A stretch of 64,000 nt of DNA from Legionella sp. (GCA_030680075.1 JAUXWR010000468.1:1-64000); one strand, 5' to 3'; positions 1 to 8,628 are shown, counted from the first letter of the stretch. The notes: generated from the sequence alone by a model not told the origin. Translations and numbers: made by a program.

Positions 1-6
1 ACATTA

Positions 7-80
7 AGAGAGACTAAACTCGCGCGCTCGTTAAGTCTCTCTAAATTCCGGGACGACAGAGAAGAAGATTCGCGAGTTTA
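7..80. repeat. Overlapping short inverted repeats near the window start
   Basis: Two inverted repeats overlap here. AGAGAGACT at 7-15 pairs with AGTCTCTCT at 34-42 (9 bp, 18-nt loop). TAAACTCGCG at 15-24 pairs perfectly with CGCGAGTTTA at 71-80. The two structures are mutually exclusive. The stretch lies downstream of the minus-strand operon ending at 296 and could be a terminator or a repeat remnant, but no long T-run follows. I see no gene in 1-160. Confidence 0.4.
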
Positions 81-160
81 CATTACATTGGTTGCCCGAT
101 TAGTGATCTGGCGACCATTTTAATAGATAATCTTTTGTACAATTTGGGAAGTTAGTTAGG

Positions 161-291
161 AGTCGCAGACGAAGCAATTTAGTGATCTTTATGAGCAATG
201 CGCTAATTGGCTTTTCAAAGGCCGCTGGATTGCTTCAATTTGTTCGCAAAGACGGCATTTTTGCGAGATTTAAAAATTGTCCTGTGCAAAG
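161..291 (+). repeat. Degenerate copy of the intergenic repeat also found at 5588-5731
   Basis: This stretch shares blocks with 5588-5731 in the same order and orientation: CTGGATTGCTTC at 225-236, CGCAAAGACGGCATTTTT at 245-262 and TAAAAATTGTCCTGTGCAAAG-like sequence at 271-291. The left half is diverged (a GAAGCAATTT remnant at 171-180), so the long palindrome seen in the second copy is eroded. It abuts the 3' end of the SDR gene at 296. The two copies bracket the five-gene cassette 296-5528 as direct repeats. Confidence 0.7.
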
Positions 292-295
292 AATA

Positions 296-1240
296 TTATT
301 TCGTTTGGGTAAGACGTAAGAGTGCTTCATCTACAGCAATTGGGGGCTTCCATTCAAGTAGCCTCTCTGTTTTGCTAATATCAACTTGCAAAGACCCGCA
401 TAAACGCTGCCCTATTCCTTTTTTACCTAAAAGACGTGCTGTACCTTTTAAAATCCAGCTAGGAATAGGTATTAAATGCACGGGCTTTTCCAAAGCATGA
501 CTCATTTTTTGCAATAATTCAGTGGTGGATAAATCTTCGCCATCACTGACGAGCAAAATCTGATTTTTTGCCTGATGGTGGCTGATACATAGAACAATTA
601 AATCCACCAGATTATCGATTGATACAAAGCTGCGCTTATTATTAATCGCCCCTAAAGGTAGAGGAATTCCTTTTTTAAGCCACATTAGCATGCTTTGAAA
701 ATTCCCCTTCACCTTCGGTCCATAGACTAGCGGCGGGCGAATTATGACTATCTCCATTCCGCTTTCTTTTGCGATACGTTGCAAGGCACGCTCTGCTTCA
801 TATTTTGAAATGGCATAGGCATCTGTTGGACAGGGGGTATCATCTGCATTAAAAGGCTTGTCAGGACGCGTTATTTCACCATTGACTTTAATGGAACTAA
901 TGAAAATAAAACGGGTTACCCCGGCGCTCGCGGCTTGTCTTGCGAGATTTACCGTGCCCTCTACATTAACCCTGCGAAACTCCGCCAAGGGGTCAACTGC
1001 TTTATCGTTCAATATATGCACGCGTGCTGCAGTATGAACAACAACATTGCAGCCGTTTAAGGCGTCTTGCCAATTTGTTGTAGCGGAAATATCGCCTACT
1101 GCTATTGCCTTATCCTGAAAACTCTTATCACCCAGGGTGCGCACCGCAAGACGAGGTATATAAGAGGTTTCTTCAAGCAAATAATCTGCAAGTCTTTTAC
1201 CGATAAAACCATTCGCACCCGTAATTAATATATTCATCAT
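296..1240 (-). CDS. NAD-dependent epimerase/dehydratase, WbpV-like nucleotide-sugar C4-reductase/epimerase
   Basis: Extended short-chain dehydrogenase of 314 residues. The N-terminal Rossmann motif is GANGFIG (about residues 8-14), the Ser motif is FISSIKVNG and the catalytic YAISK follows. It most resembles WbpV-type enzymes that reduce UDP-4-keto-6-deoxy-HexNAc or epimerise at C4, usually near the initiating transferase of an O-antigen cluster. Start is one of two adjacent ATG codons; the second, at 1237, gives the usual MNILITG opening. It follows the 2-epimerase gene by 3 nt and is last in the visible operon. The family is secure. The exact substrate is inferred from context: UDP-QuiNAc formation would need a WbpM-type dehydratase outside the window. 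Confidence 0.8.
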   Translation of the reverse strand: MMNILITGANGFIGKRLADYLLEETSYIPRLAVRTLGDKSFQDKAIAVGDISATTNWQDALNGCNVVVHTAARVHILNDKAVDPLAEFRRVNVEGTVNLARQAASAGVTRFIFISSIKVNGEITRPDKPFNADDTPCPTDAYAISKYEAERALQRIAKESGMEIVIIRPPLVYGPKVKGNFQSMLMWLKKGIPLPLGAINNKRSFVSIDNLVDLIVLCISHHQAKNQILLVSDGEDLSTTELLQKMSHALEKPVHLIPIPSWILKGTARLLGKKGIGQRLCGSLQVDISKTERLLEWKPPIAVDEALLRLTQTK

Positions 1241-1243
1241 AAA

Positions 1244-2407
1244 TCATTCAAAGAGATAATTTTTTGCAGGCGCTGCATTTGACTGACGCCAGACTGTTTG
1301 ATTAATGTAATCAACATAACTTATAACGATGCGTACCACTTGCTTGGAGACAGGCCCTGTCTGATAATCTCCAACGATAGGGATGACACGACGATTTTTG
1401 TCATATTGGGAGGTGACCGTTTTTACCGCCTGAAGGACTCTTTCTTTGCGAAGCCCGCTCATGATCAACGTTCCCTCATCCATACCTTCGGGTCGCTCAT
1501 GTGCATTTCTTATTGTGATTGCCGGAAGATTTAATAAGGATGCTTCTTCGGTAATGGTGCCGCTATCTGATAATACGCAAAAAGCTGACATTTGCAGCTT
1601 AATGTAGTCAGAAAGCCCCAGAGGCTTTTCAAAGCGTATCATGGGATTTATTGAGCCACCGGCAATATAACTCTCTATTCGTTTTCTGGTACGTGGGTGG
1701 GTTGAGACAAATATCGGATAGTTATACTTTTCGACTAATGCTTCCAGACTTTCAAAGAGACAACGTAGATTATCAACACTATCTACATTTTCTTCACGAT
1801 GCGCGCTAACAACAAAATATTTTCCAGGTTCAAACTGGTATTGCTCGACAATGGTTGACGCGTTAATTTTGGGCATGTAATGGTTTAAAACCTCTTCCAT
1901 ATGAGAACCCGTTTTTATAATGGTCTCCTGCCTTATCCCTTCTGCAATAAGATATCGACGCGCATGCTCGGTTAATACCATATTAATATCGCTTAAATGA
2001 TCAACAATTTTACGATTAATTTCTTCAGGAACCCGCTGATCAAAACAGCGATTTCCTGCTTCCATGTGAAAAACAGGAATTTTACGCCGTTTGGCGGCAA
2101 TTATGGCAAGACAGGTATTGGTATCGCCATATAATAAAAATGCATCAGGCTTCACTTCTTCAAACAAAGCGTCGATGTTGGTGATCACATCAGCGATTGA
2201 TTTTGCAACAGATTCACGCGACACATTCAAAAAATAATCAGGCTTTCTGATTTCCATATCGTCAAAAAAAACCTGGTTTAATTCATAATCATAGTTTTGA
2301 CCAGAATGAACCAAAATATGCTCAACCTGATTATCAAGCTCCGCAATTACACGGCTCATTTTAATAAGCTCAGGACGTGTGCCTACCAATGTCATTACTT
2401 TAAGCAT
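1244..2407 (-). CDS. UDP-N-acetylglucosamine 2-epimerase family protein (FnlC/WbjD/WbvD type)
   Basis: A 387-residue member of the non-hydrolysing UDP-HexNAc 2-epimerase family (WecB/FnlC). Visible motifs are VGTRPELIKM at the N-terminus, GDTNTCLA, the HMEAGNRCFDQRVPEE segment characteristic of the FnlC/WbjD branch, and SAHREENVD. It starts inside the 3' end of the dehydratase gene (8-nt overlap) and is predicted to catalyse the final C2 epimerisation giving UDP-L-FucNAc or UDP-L-QuiNAc in the cytoplasm. Neighbouring dehydratase and reductase genes complete the three-step route from UDP-GlcNAc. Which L-sugar results depends on the reductase at 3411, which is not the usual CapF/FnlB type. Confidence 0.88.
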   Translation of the reverse strand: MLKVMTLVGTRPELIKMSRVIAELDNQVEHILVHSGQNYDYELNQVFFDDMEIRKPDYFLNVSRESVAKSIADVITNIDALFEEVKPDAFLLYGDTNTCLAIIAAKRRKIPVFHMEAGNRCFDQRVPEEINRKIVDHLSDINMVLTEHARRYLIAEGIRQETIIKTGSHMEEVLNHYMPKINASTIVEQYQFEPGKYFVVSAHREENVDSVDNLRCLFESLEALVEKYNYPIFVSTHPRTRKRIESYIAGGSINPMIRFEKPLGLSDYIKLQMSAFCVLSDSGTITEEASLLNLPAITIRNAHERPEGMDEGTLIMSGLRKERVLQAVKTVTSQYDKNRRVIPIVGDYQTGPVSKQVVRIVISYVDYINQTVWRQSNAAPAKNYLFE

Positions 2408-3410
2408 CGAGTGCCTCCTGAATAAAATCGAGTCTCAGAAGCAAATCTTTAATTTCTGTGACTGTTAATTGCTTCGTATTGTGAGAGGTGTAATCATCAA
2501 AATTGACCATCATCTCCTCTCCTTCAACAAAATATTTTTTATAATTGAGATCCCTGTTATCGGCAGGAATTCGATAATATTTTTCACTGTCTACGGCTTT
2601 TGACATTTCCTCGCGGGAAACTAGCGACTCATATAATTTTTCACCATGACGAGTTCCAATAATTCTTATTGAACTTTGTGAGCGAAAGAGCTCGATGAGT
2701 GCCTGAGCAAGATCTGCAACGGTAGAGGCAGGAGATTTTTGCACGAAAATATCCCCGGGAAAGGCTTGTTCAAACGCATGCAAAACAAGATCAACTGAAT
2801 CTTCAAGCGACATCAGGAAACGCGTCATTTTAGGATCAGTAATGGTAAGCGCCTGATTTTTTTTAATCTGACTTACAAAAAGTGGAATGACCGAGCCACG
2901 AGAGGCCATAACATTCCCATAGCGGGTTGCACAAATAACGGGAAGCCCTCCTGATACAGGACGCGATTTGGCGACTACAATTTTCTCAGCCATCGCTTTG
3001 GAAATACCCATAGCGTTTATGGGATAAACTGCTTTATCACTGCTTAAAACTACTATTTTTTGTACGCGATTGGCAATACCGGCACGAAGCACATTTTCCG
3101 TTCCAAGGATATTGGTACGAACCGCCTCCATTGGATAAAATTCACACGAAGGTACTTGCTTAAGGGCTGCGGCATGAAACACATAATCGACCCCTCTCAT
3201 CGCGTCTGTTAACGCATGTTCATCTCGTACATCGCCAATATAGAATTTCAGTTTATCGTTATCAATTTCATTGCGCATGTCTTCCTGTTTTTTTTCATCC
3301 CGACTAAAGATGCGTATTTCACCAATATCCGAATTTAGAAAGCGCTTTAAAATAGCATGCCCAAAGGAGCCAGTGCCACCGGTTATCATGAGAACTTTAT
3401 CATTAAACAT
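2400..3410 (-). CDS. fnlA: UDP-GlcNAc 4,6-dehydratase/5-epimerase (FnlA/WbjB/CapE type)
   Basis: A 336-residue polysaccharide-biosynthesis SDR. GGTGSFG lies at the NAD site, followed by FSRDEKKQEDMRNE, HAAALKQVPSCE, LSSDKAVYPINAMG and an MGISK catalytic segment, with Met replacing the usual Tyr as in FnlA/WbjB/CapE enzymes. The family converts UDP-GlcNAc to UDP-4-keto-6-deoxy sugars with C5 (and C3) epimerisation. Length matches the family. It begins one base before the reductase gene ends, so the order reductase - dehydratase - 2-epimerase is a coupled unit. Confidence in the family is high; the end product is set by the downstream reductase. Confidence 0.9.
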   Translation of the reverse strand: MFNDKVLMITGGTGSFGHAILKRFLNSDIGEIRIFSRDEKKQEDMRNEIDNDKLKFYIGDVRDEHALTDAMRGVDYVFHAAALKQVPSCEFYPMEAVRTNILGTENVLRAGIANRVQKIVVLSSDKAVYPINAMGISKAMAEKIVVAKSRPVSGGLPVICATRYGNVMASRGSVIPLFVSQIKKNQALTITDPKMTRFLMSLEDSVDLVLHAFEQAFPGDIFVQKSPASTVADLAQALIELFRSQSSIRIIGTRHGEKLYESLVSREEMSKAVDSEKYYRIPADNRDLNYKKYFVEGEEMMVNFDDYTSHNTKQLTVTEIKDLLLRLDFIQEALDA

Positions 3411-4286
3411 TTAAGGCGCTCCAACTAAACGATGAGACCGATGCATCATCTCAATAAGCTCTGGCCATTCGGGAGCTACATAACCTGTCGCTTCTTTAAA
3501 ACGCTCTGCATTAAGAGAGCGATCAATGTAGATCTGCTCATCGGGAATAATGGTAATTTTTTTACCATAAATTTCGGCTACTAATTTTAAGAGCTCGTAT
3601 TTATTAACAGGCTTGGCTGCAACATGATAAAGCCCAAACAGTTCAGGTCGAGGAATAACATAATCAAGCATCACACGAGTGAGCTCAACGGTGGGTAATC
3701 CAGAAAAAATAGCATTCACATAGCCTTTAACCTGTTCTTTTTGAGAAAGAAACCAGTCTATTAAAGCATAATTGCTATTTAGCTCATGACCAATAATAGA
3801 GGTGCGCAGTGTTAATACATGGGGTAAATCACTTAATTCCCCAATATATTTTGATTTGCCGTATAAATCTTCAGCATCCGAGGGGTCTGATTCAGTGTAG
3901 GAGCCCTTACGGCCAGAGAAAACACAATCAGTACTAATATGGATTAATCGCGCGGCAAACGCTTTACATTGATTAGCCAGTCGATGAGGAAACATCGCGT
4001 TAATAGGCAGCACGACCAAGGGATCATTGGCTGTCTCAAGTTGCTTTATTAAGCCCACGCAATTTATCACCAAATGGGGTTGAACCTGTTCAAATACACG
4101 TTTTAAGGAACCCTCATCAAGAACATCTACACCGTGAATCAAATTGGCATGAGTAGATATTGGGAAATAACGACGTCCATCTGGGTCACGTAGCGTGCCC
4201 CAGGCTTCAAAATTTTTATGGCCTTGAAGTGCGCGCAAAATAGCACTACCTAACATGCCAGTTGCACCTAACACTAAAATCTTCAC
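3411..4286 (-). CDS. RmlD-like SDR reductase for UDP-4-keto-6-deoxy-HexNAc (WbvR-like)
   Basis: A 291-residue sugar-nucleotide-binding protein of the RmlD family. It shows GATGMLG at the NAD(P) site, ISTDCVFSG and the catalytic YGKSK. In many L-FucNAc clusters this step is done by a CapF/FnlB protein of about 370 residues carrying a C-terminal cupin domain. Here the protein ends at RmlD length with no cupin. RmlD-like reductases in this position (WbvR of Vibrio cholerae O37) make UDP-L-RhaNAc, which a 2-epimerase converts to UDP-L-QuiNAc. L-QuiNAc/L-RhaNAc is therefore a serious alternative to L-FucNAc. It sits directly between the dehydratase and the WbuB-like transferase. Confidence 0.82.
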   Translation of the reverse strand: MKILVLGATGMLGSAILRALQGHKNFEAWGTLRDPDGRRYFPISTHANLIHGVDVLDEGSLKRVFEQVQPHLVINCVGLIKQLETANDPLVVLPINAMFPHRLANQCKAFAARLIHISTDCVFSGRKGSYTESDPSDAEDLYGKSKYIGELSDLPHVLTLRTSIIGHELNSNYALIDWFLSQKEQVKGYVNAIFSGLPTVELTRVMLDYVIPRPELFGLYHVAAKPVNKYELLKLVAEIYGKKITIIPDEQIYIDRSLNAERFKEATGYVAPEWPELIEMMHRSHRLVGAP

Positions 4287-5528
4287 TTAAGATATCTCCT
4301 TTTTACTTATCCTTTTCTCAAGAATTTCTATGAGGTAGCGACCCTGGCTAATCATTTCAAAATGTTTAAGAAAGTAGGCACGCCCGGCTTTCCCCATTTC
4401 ATCACGCAATGTTGCTGGCATTTGATAAAAGTGCTCTATATTCTCAGCTAACGCGTTAACATCTTGAGCCGCCGATGTAAGCCCCGCTTTTGCTTCTGTA
4501 ATTATGCGCGAGCCCTCACCATCAAGTGACGCAATGATGGGACGCCCGGCCGCCAAATAAGCCTGAATTTTACTAGGGATTGTGTAGCTAAAAATTTCAT
4601 CTCGTTTAAGAGTAACCAGCAACCCCTTGGCTTTTGAAAATATAACGGGCATAAGGGCCGGCGGAAAACGCCCGGCCAGGATAAGATTATCTAACCCTCG
4701 CGCCTTTATTTGCCCTGCAATCCACTCTCCCATGCTACCACTGCCAATCAGAATTATTTTAATAGCCGATAACTGTTTAAGGCGTTCGGCGGCTCCAACT
4801 ATGGTCTCAAGCGACTGCGCCGTGCCCAGGTTCCCGGCAAAAACAAGGCAACAGTGGCGCTGAAGCTCCGATAACAATGCTTTTGGAATAGCGTCTTCTT
4901 CAGCTGCTATTGGAAAAGTATCTATATAAGAGTTCGGATAATAAACTATTTTTTCTTCAATAGCATATTGTGCAACCGGTTTTTGGAAAGCTTTTGATTG
5001 GACCAATAACATATCGGCCGAATGATAAATCCAACGAACTAACCGACCGACCGCGCGCAATAAAAAACGATTTTTAATAAACCCCGTAGCACTTAAAGTT
5101 TCAGGCCAGAGATCCTGAACCCAAACCGCTAAAGGCAGTTTGAGACGTTTTTTCAAATACATTGCAGGAATTACCGAGGTTACAGGCGATGGAGTGAACA
5201 CAAAAATTACATCAAATTGCGTGGACTTTATCATCCGGTGGAAAAAAAATAAGCCACTGAAGACAAAAGACAGATAATTAATTAGCAATCTCCTGCCACC
5301 GCCCTTACCTCTCGGACAAATAGGAACACGATGAACTTTAACCACCTCATTGAAATACTCGGTAGTACAGCCTTTAGCGCTATAGCCATCGAATATGTCG
5401 CCATCCGGATAGTTAGGCTTACCGGTCAATACCTCAATAGTGTGTCCATCGGCCACAAGGCATTTGACCAGCTCGCTAATTATAAAAGACTCAGGCCAAA
5501 AATACTGTGATACTAAGAGAATTTTCAT
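4287..5528 (-). CDS. wbuB: WbuB-like glycosyltransferase family 4 (6-deoxy-L-HexNAc transferase)
   Basis: A 413-residue GT-B glycosyltransferase. The N-terminal VSQYFWPESF and TGKPNYPDGDIF segments are typical of WbuB, the L-FucNAc transferase found next to fnlABC in E. coli O26-type clusters. The C-terminal donor domain has VFAGNLGTAQSLE, GSGSMGEW and a SKIQAYLAAGRPIIAS segment. It likely transfers the 6-deoxy-L-HexNAc made by the three following genes onto a lipid-linked acceptor at the inner face of the membrane. It is first in the visible cassette, 1 nt from the reductase gene, with the structured repeat directly upstream. Confidence 0.85.
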   Translation of the reverse strand: MKILLVSQYFWPESFIISELVKCLVADGHTIEVLTGKPNYPDGDIFDGYSAKGCTTEYFNEVVKVHRVPICPRGKGGGRRLLINYLSFVFSGLFFFHRMIKSTQFDVIFVFTPSPVTSVIPAMYLKKRLKLPLAVWVQDLWPETLSATGFIKNRFLLRAVGRLVRWIYHSADMLLVQSKAFQKPVAQYAIEEKIVYYPNSYIDTFPIAAEEDAIPKALLSELQRHCCLVFAGNLGTAQSLETIVGAAERLKQLSAIKIILIGSGSMGEWIAGQIKARGLDNLILAGRFPPALMPVIFSKAKGLLVTLKRDEIFSYTIPSKIQAYLAAGRPIIASLDGEGSRIITEAKAGLTSAAQDVNALAENIEHFYQMPATLRDEMGKAGRAYFLKHFEMISQGRYLIEILEKRISKKEIS

Positions 5529-5587
5529 TAATTAACACTAACTTATAGTAAATAATCTCTACAAAAGACAAAATCCAAAAAAAGAAA

Positions 5588-5731
5588 CCGTCTTTGCGAG
5601 CGCCAGCGAAGCAATCCAGGCCTTGGAATGCTCATGAATACGCCCATTGTTCGCAAGGTCACTGGATTGCTTCGCTGGCGCTCGCAAAGACGGCATTTTT
5701 CTTGGGACATTAAAAATTGTCCTTTGCAAAG
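5588..5731 (+). repeat. Structured intergenic repeat with a perfect 32-bp inverted repeat
   Basis: The arm at 5588-5619 (CCGTCTTTGCGAGCG through CAATCCAG) is the exact reverse complement of 5662-5693, separated by 42 nt. A conserved tail at 5711-5731 matches the copy at 271-291. It fills most of the 218-bp gap between the glycosyltransferase ending at 5747 and wbuB starting at 5528. In RNA it would fold into a very stable hairpin. It resembles dispersed REP/MITE-like intergenic elements. Confidence 0.9.
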
Positions 5732-5746
5732 GTAAATAGTTTTGAC

Positions 5747-6772
5747 TCAGACATTCTGGGCGACATGTTCGATCATCTCGGTAATAACGTTATTCCAGGT
5801 TTTTAAATGCTCTGGTGAAATATTCTCTCTTTTTACACGAAGTACCGATCTTTTCATATTGGGAACCGCTATTTTTTCAAAAGGCATACCGGATAGTAAC
5901 TCTTGATGGGGTCCAATAGCTGAAATATACGACTCTTCTGCAAAAAAAATCCCTTCAGAGGCGGCATTATAAGAATTTTCAATGTGCGTGGTGGATATGT
6001 AATAAGTGGATTTCTGTAACTCTTCTATTACTTTGTTCCGCGGCAATGCCCCTGTTATGATAATACTCTTATCCTCACGAAGATTAGCAGGAATGCGCGT
6101 CTCATCCCCAATAATTTTCAATTTTAATAGTGGATTTTTTACTCGTAACATGTCAAATACATGCCAGGAATCCTGGAGCGCTTTATAACGGTAGGTTCCA
6201 AGTACAATGGCAATGTTATCTTTTTTGGTGCGAGCATCAGACTTGAGAAAAAAGAGCTCATCATCGCTGCCATTGACTGAGAGGCAAAATTTGCTGGCAT
6301 GTTCCGCATCGATTAAATTTAACGAAAAATTTGACTCCGCTGAAATAATATCCACGTTTTTAAAGTAACGCTTGATTCGCCTGCCCAGAAAATCAAGCTT
6401 CATTCTATCAAATAAAGATAAAGGAACATGCCATGCATCAAGAGGCAGCACATTACTTAAATGAAACCAGTTTATTCGGCCAAATTTATGATAAACAGGA
6501 ATGCCATAGGAATAATAGACATCGGGCACACCGGTCTCTTTGCGAATGTTCTCCAAATAACCACAATCATTAAATAAACGTTGCAATTTTGATTGGTGCG
6601 CCAGAATAAAGCGATTATTGGGGTATTGATTTTGTAAATAATGGCAATTGGGGTGAATGATAAATGTAGCCCCGCCATTTTCATTAAACCATTTTGCATA
6701 AGCATCAAGGCGTTTAAATCCGCCGCCGGAATATGACGCTGCAAAGTTAAAAAGAAATTTTTTCTGTATCAC
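5747..6772 (-). CDS. Putative glycosyltransferase (GT-B fold)
   Basis: A 341-residue protein with a predicted two-domain GT-B layout. The N-terminal half has SYSGGGFKRLDAYAKWF, like the glycine-rich start of group-1 transferases, and SAESNFS in the linker. The C-terminal half has AIVLGTYRYKALQDSW, LKIIGDETRIP and NSYNAASEGIFFAEES. The last resembles the donor-binding E-x7-E region, but the match is loose. Start is GTG at 6772, with an AAGGAT ribosome site about 12 nt upstream. It is divergent from pseF and shares the compact promoter region. Acceptor and donor cannot be assigned. Confidence 0.6.
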   Translation of the reverse strand: MIQKKFLFNFAASYSGGGFKRLDAYAKWFNENGGATFIIHPNCHYLQNQYPNNRFILAHQSKLQRLFNDCGYLENIRKETGVPDVYYSYGIPVYHKFGRINWFHLSNVLPLDAWHVPLSLFDRMKLDFLGRRIKRYFKNVDIISAESNFSLNLIDAEHASKFCLSVNGSDDELFFLKSDARTKKDNIAIVLGTYRYKALQDSWHVFDMLRVKNPLLKLKIIGDETRIPANLREDKSIIITGALPRNKVIEELQKSTYYISTTHIENSYNAASEGIFFAEESYISAIGPHQELLSGMPFEKIAVPNMKRSVLRVKRENISPEHLKTWNNVITEMIEHVAQNV

Positions 6773-6832
6773 TACAACAATCCTTATTCCAATTTTTCAC
6801 TCATGATACGCTTACCTGATTTTATCCATCGC

Positions 6833-6862
6833 ATCATACATAGAATCATGTTGCGGCGTCAA
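6833..6862 (-). promoter_or_regulatory. Predicted sigma-70 promoter for the leftward glycosyltransferase gene
   Basis: On the minus strand TTGACG (6862-6857) and TATGAT (6838-6833) are separated by 18 nt, a near-consensus pair upstream of the GTG start at 6772. It overlaps the rightward promoter by 12 bp. No experimental support exists beyond the sequence match. Confidence 0.6.
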
Positions 6863-6880
6863 AAGATCTGCTACTATATT
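6851..6880 (+). promoter_or_regulatory. Predicted sigma-70 promoter for the plus-strand pseF block
   Basis: TTGCGG (6851-6856) and TATATT (6875-6880) are 18 nt apart, about 60 nt before the pseF start at 6941. An AAGGGAG ribosome-binding site lies around 6923-6929. The -35 hexamer falls inside the opposing promoter, so the two polymerases should compete. Confidence 0.55.
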
Positions 6881-6940
6881 TGGCAATTCTTTGCAGGAAA
6901 AGAACTTTGTTGTTGAAGGACTAAGGGAGTAATACCGTTA

Positions 6941-7654
6941 ATGAATATCGCAATAATCCCGGCTCGCGGGGGCAGTAAGCGTATCCCACGAAAAAATATC
7001 AAGCCCTTTTATGGAAAACCGATGATTGCCTGGTCTATTGAGGCAGCGATTGCATCGGGCGTTTTTGACCACATCATCGTCTCCACAGATGATGCGGAAA
7101 TTGCCGAGATTGCCGTTCAATGGGGTGCTGAAGTACCTTTTATTCGCCCCGAATCGTTATCAAATGATTATGCAGGAACAGTAGAAGTCATCGCTCACGC
7201 CACGGAGTGGGCACAAAATCAAGGCTGGCACCTGGATGCCGTTTGTTGTATTTACGCAACAGCCCCATTTCTTGAGCCTGAGGATATTAAACGCGGCCTA
7301 AACGACCTTAACTCCGGTGATTGGGCCTACGCTTTTTCGGTTACGGATTTCGCAGCGCCGATATTTCGAGCCTTTAAACAGACCCAAAATGGTGGGCTGG
7401 AAATGTTCTTCCCCGAACACTTCCCTACCCGCTCTCAAGATTTACCAGAAGCTTTTCACGACGCGGGGCAATTTTACTGGGGCAAACCAGGTGCGTGGCT
7501 TGGGGGCAAAAAAGTATTTGACCGTCATTCAAAACCTGTTCATGTTCCTCGCTTTAGAGTGCAGGATATTGATAATCAAGCGGATTGGGAGCGAGCGCAG
7601 CTGCTTGCATCCTCTCTTTTGAGTAAAAAATTTGAGTACGTGGATAATTTATGA
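6941..7654 (+). CDS. pseF: Pseudaminic acid cytidylyltransferase
   Basis: A 237-residue CMP-sugar synthetase. It carries IPARGGSKRIPRKN, the CTP-binding signature, then STDDAEIAEIA and LSNDYAGTVEV. The FPTRSQDLPEAFHDAGQFYW segment is characteristic of PseF rather than NeuA. It activates pseudaminic acid with CTP to CMP-Pse for transfer. It heads the only plus-strand block. Its stop overlaps the next gene as ATGA. Its pathway partners pseI, pseC and pseB lie more than 54 kb away on the other strand, an unusual split. Confidence 0.9.
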   Translation: MNIAIIPARGGSKRIPRKNIKPFYGKPMIAWSIEAAIASGVFDHIIVSTDDAEIAEIAVQWGAEVPFIRPESLSNDYAGTVEVIAHATEWAQNQGWHLDAVCCIYATAPFLEPEDIKRGLNDLNSGDWAYAFSVTDFAAPIFRAFKQTQNGGLEMFFPEHFPTRSQDLPEAFHDAGQFYWGKPGAWLGGKKVFDRHSKPVHVPRFRVQDIDNQADWERAQLLASSLLSKKFEYVDNL

Positions 7655-8628
7655 CGGGTCAATTAAATGTTCTTATTATTGGTTGCGGCAAGATAGCTGG
7701 CGGCTTTGATGCCTCCCAGAATGCTGGGACTTTACCGTGTACACATGCAGGTGCCTTCTCAGAAGATACACGATTTAATATAGTAGCATGCGTTGATCCC
7801 GATAATATTACCCGTTCACGCTTCATAGAGCGTTGGAATATACCGTGGGGTTTTAATACTTTAGAGGAAGCTCTGGGCAATCAATTGCCAATAGATATTA
7901 TCAGTATTTGCTCGCCTACCGCTTTTCATAAGTCCAATTTGCTGGATGCGTTAAAATTTAAACCTCGACTAATTTTTTGTGAAAAGCCCGTCAGTGAATC
8001 ATCTAACGATACGCAACTATTGCGTGATGCCTGTGAAAACGCAGGCGTTCTTTTAGCGGTGAACTATACACGCCGCTGGGATCCAAACCTTGTTAATCTT
8101 AAGCAAGCACTCCTTGATGGCAAATATGGCAAGTTGCGTTCCGTTGCAGGCTTTTATAACAAAGGTATATTAAATAATGGCTCTCATTTAATCGATCTAT
8201 TGCACTATTTGTTAGGTGATTTGCAGGTTATTGCGGTGGCCGAGCCTCTTATTGATTTGAGTGTTAACGACCCTACTGTTCCTGCAATGCTTCAATCAGC
8301 AAGCGGTGTGCCTGTTCACTTGGCAATTGGACACGCTGACGATTATTCTTTTTTTGAACTGCATTTGATTTTTTCAACCGGTCTTTTAATGATGCGCGAT
8401 GGAGGGTTGTCCTGGGTATCTCGTTACCCGATTTTGAGCGAACGATTTCCTGGCTACAGAACACTCGGTCAAGAACACTTTGATGAAGGCGGTTATCCAA
8501 AAGCTATGTTGGCGGCTGTTGATAATATCTTCGATGCGCTATCATCAGGTGCGAGCCTCGCAAGCACGGGGACGAGCGCACTTAAGGCGCAGATAACGTG
8601 TGAAAAAATTATTGCTTTAGTGAATTAA
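7651..8628 (+). CDS. Gfo/Idh/MocA family oxidoreductase
   Basis: A 325-residue NAD(P)-dependent sugar oxidoreductase. The N-terminal Rossmann domain has IGCGKIAGGFD and an ICSPTAFH segment. CEKPVSES carries the conserved lysine (around residue 110), and NYTRRWDP begins the C-terminal alpha/beta substrate domain. In sugar clusters such enzymes oxidise a ring carbon to a keto group that an aminotransferase then aminates. The aminotransferase and a GNAT acetyltransferase follow immediately, consistent with installing an acetamido group. The substrate is not identifiable. Translationally coupled to pseF by a 4-nt overlap. Confidence 0.82.
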   Translation: MTGQLNVLIIGCGKIAGGFDASQNAGTLPCTHAGAFSEDTRFNIVACVDPDNITRSRFIERWNIPWGFNTLEEALGNQLPIDIISICSPTAFHKSNLLDALKFKPRLIFCEKPVSESSNDTQLLRDACENAGVLLAVNYTRRWDPNLVNLKQALLDGKYGKLRSVAGFYNKGILNNGSHLIDLLHYLLGDLQVIAVAEPLIDLSVNDPTVPAMLQSASGVPVHLAIGHADDYSFFELHLIFSTGLLMMRDGGLSWVSRYPILSERFPGYRTLGQEHFDEGGYPKAMLAAVDNIFDALSSGASLASTGTSALKAQITCEKIIALVN

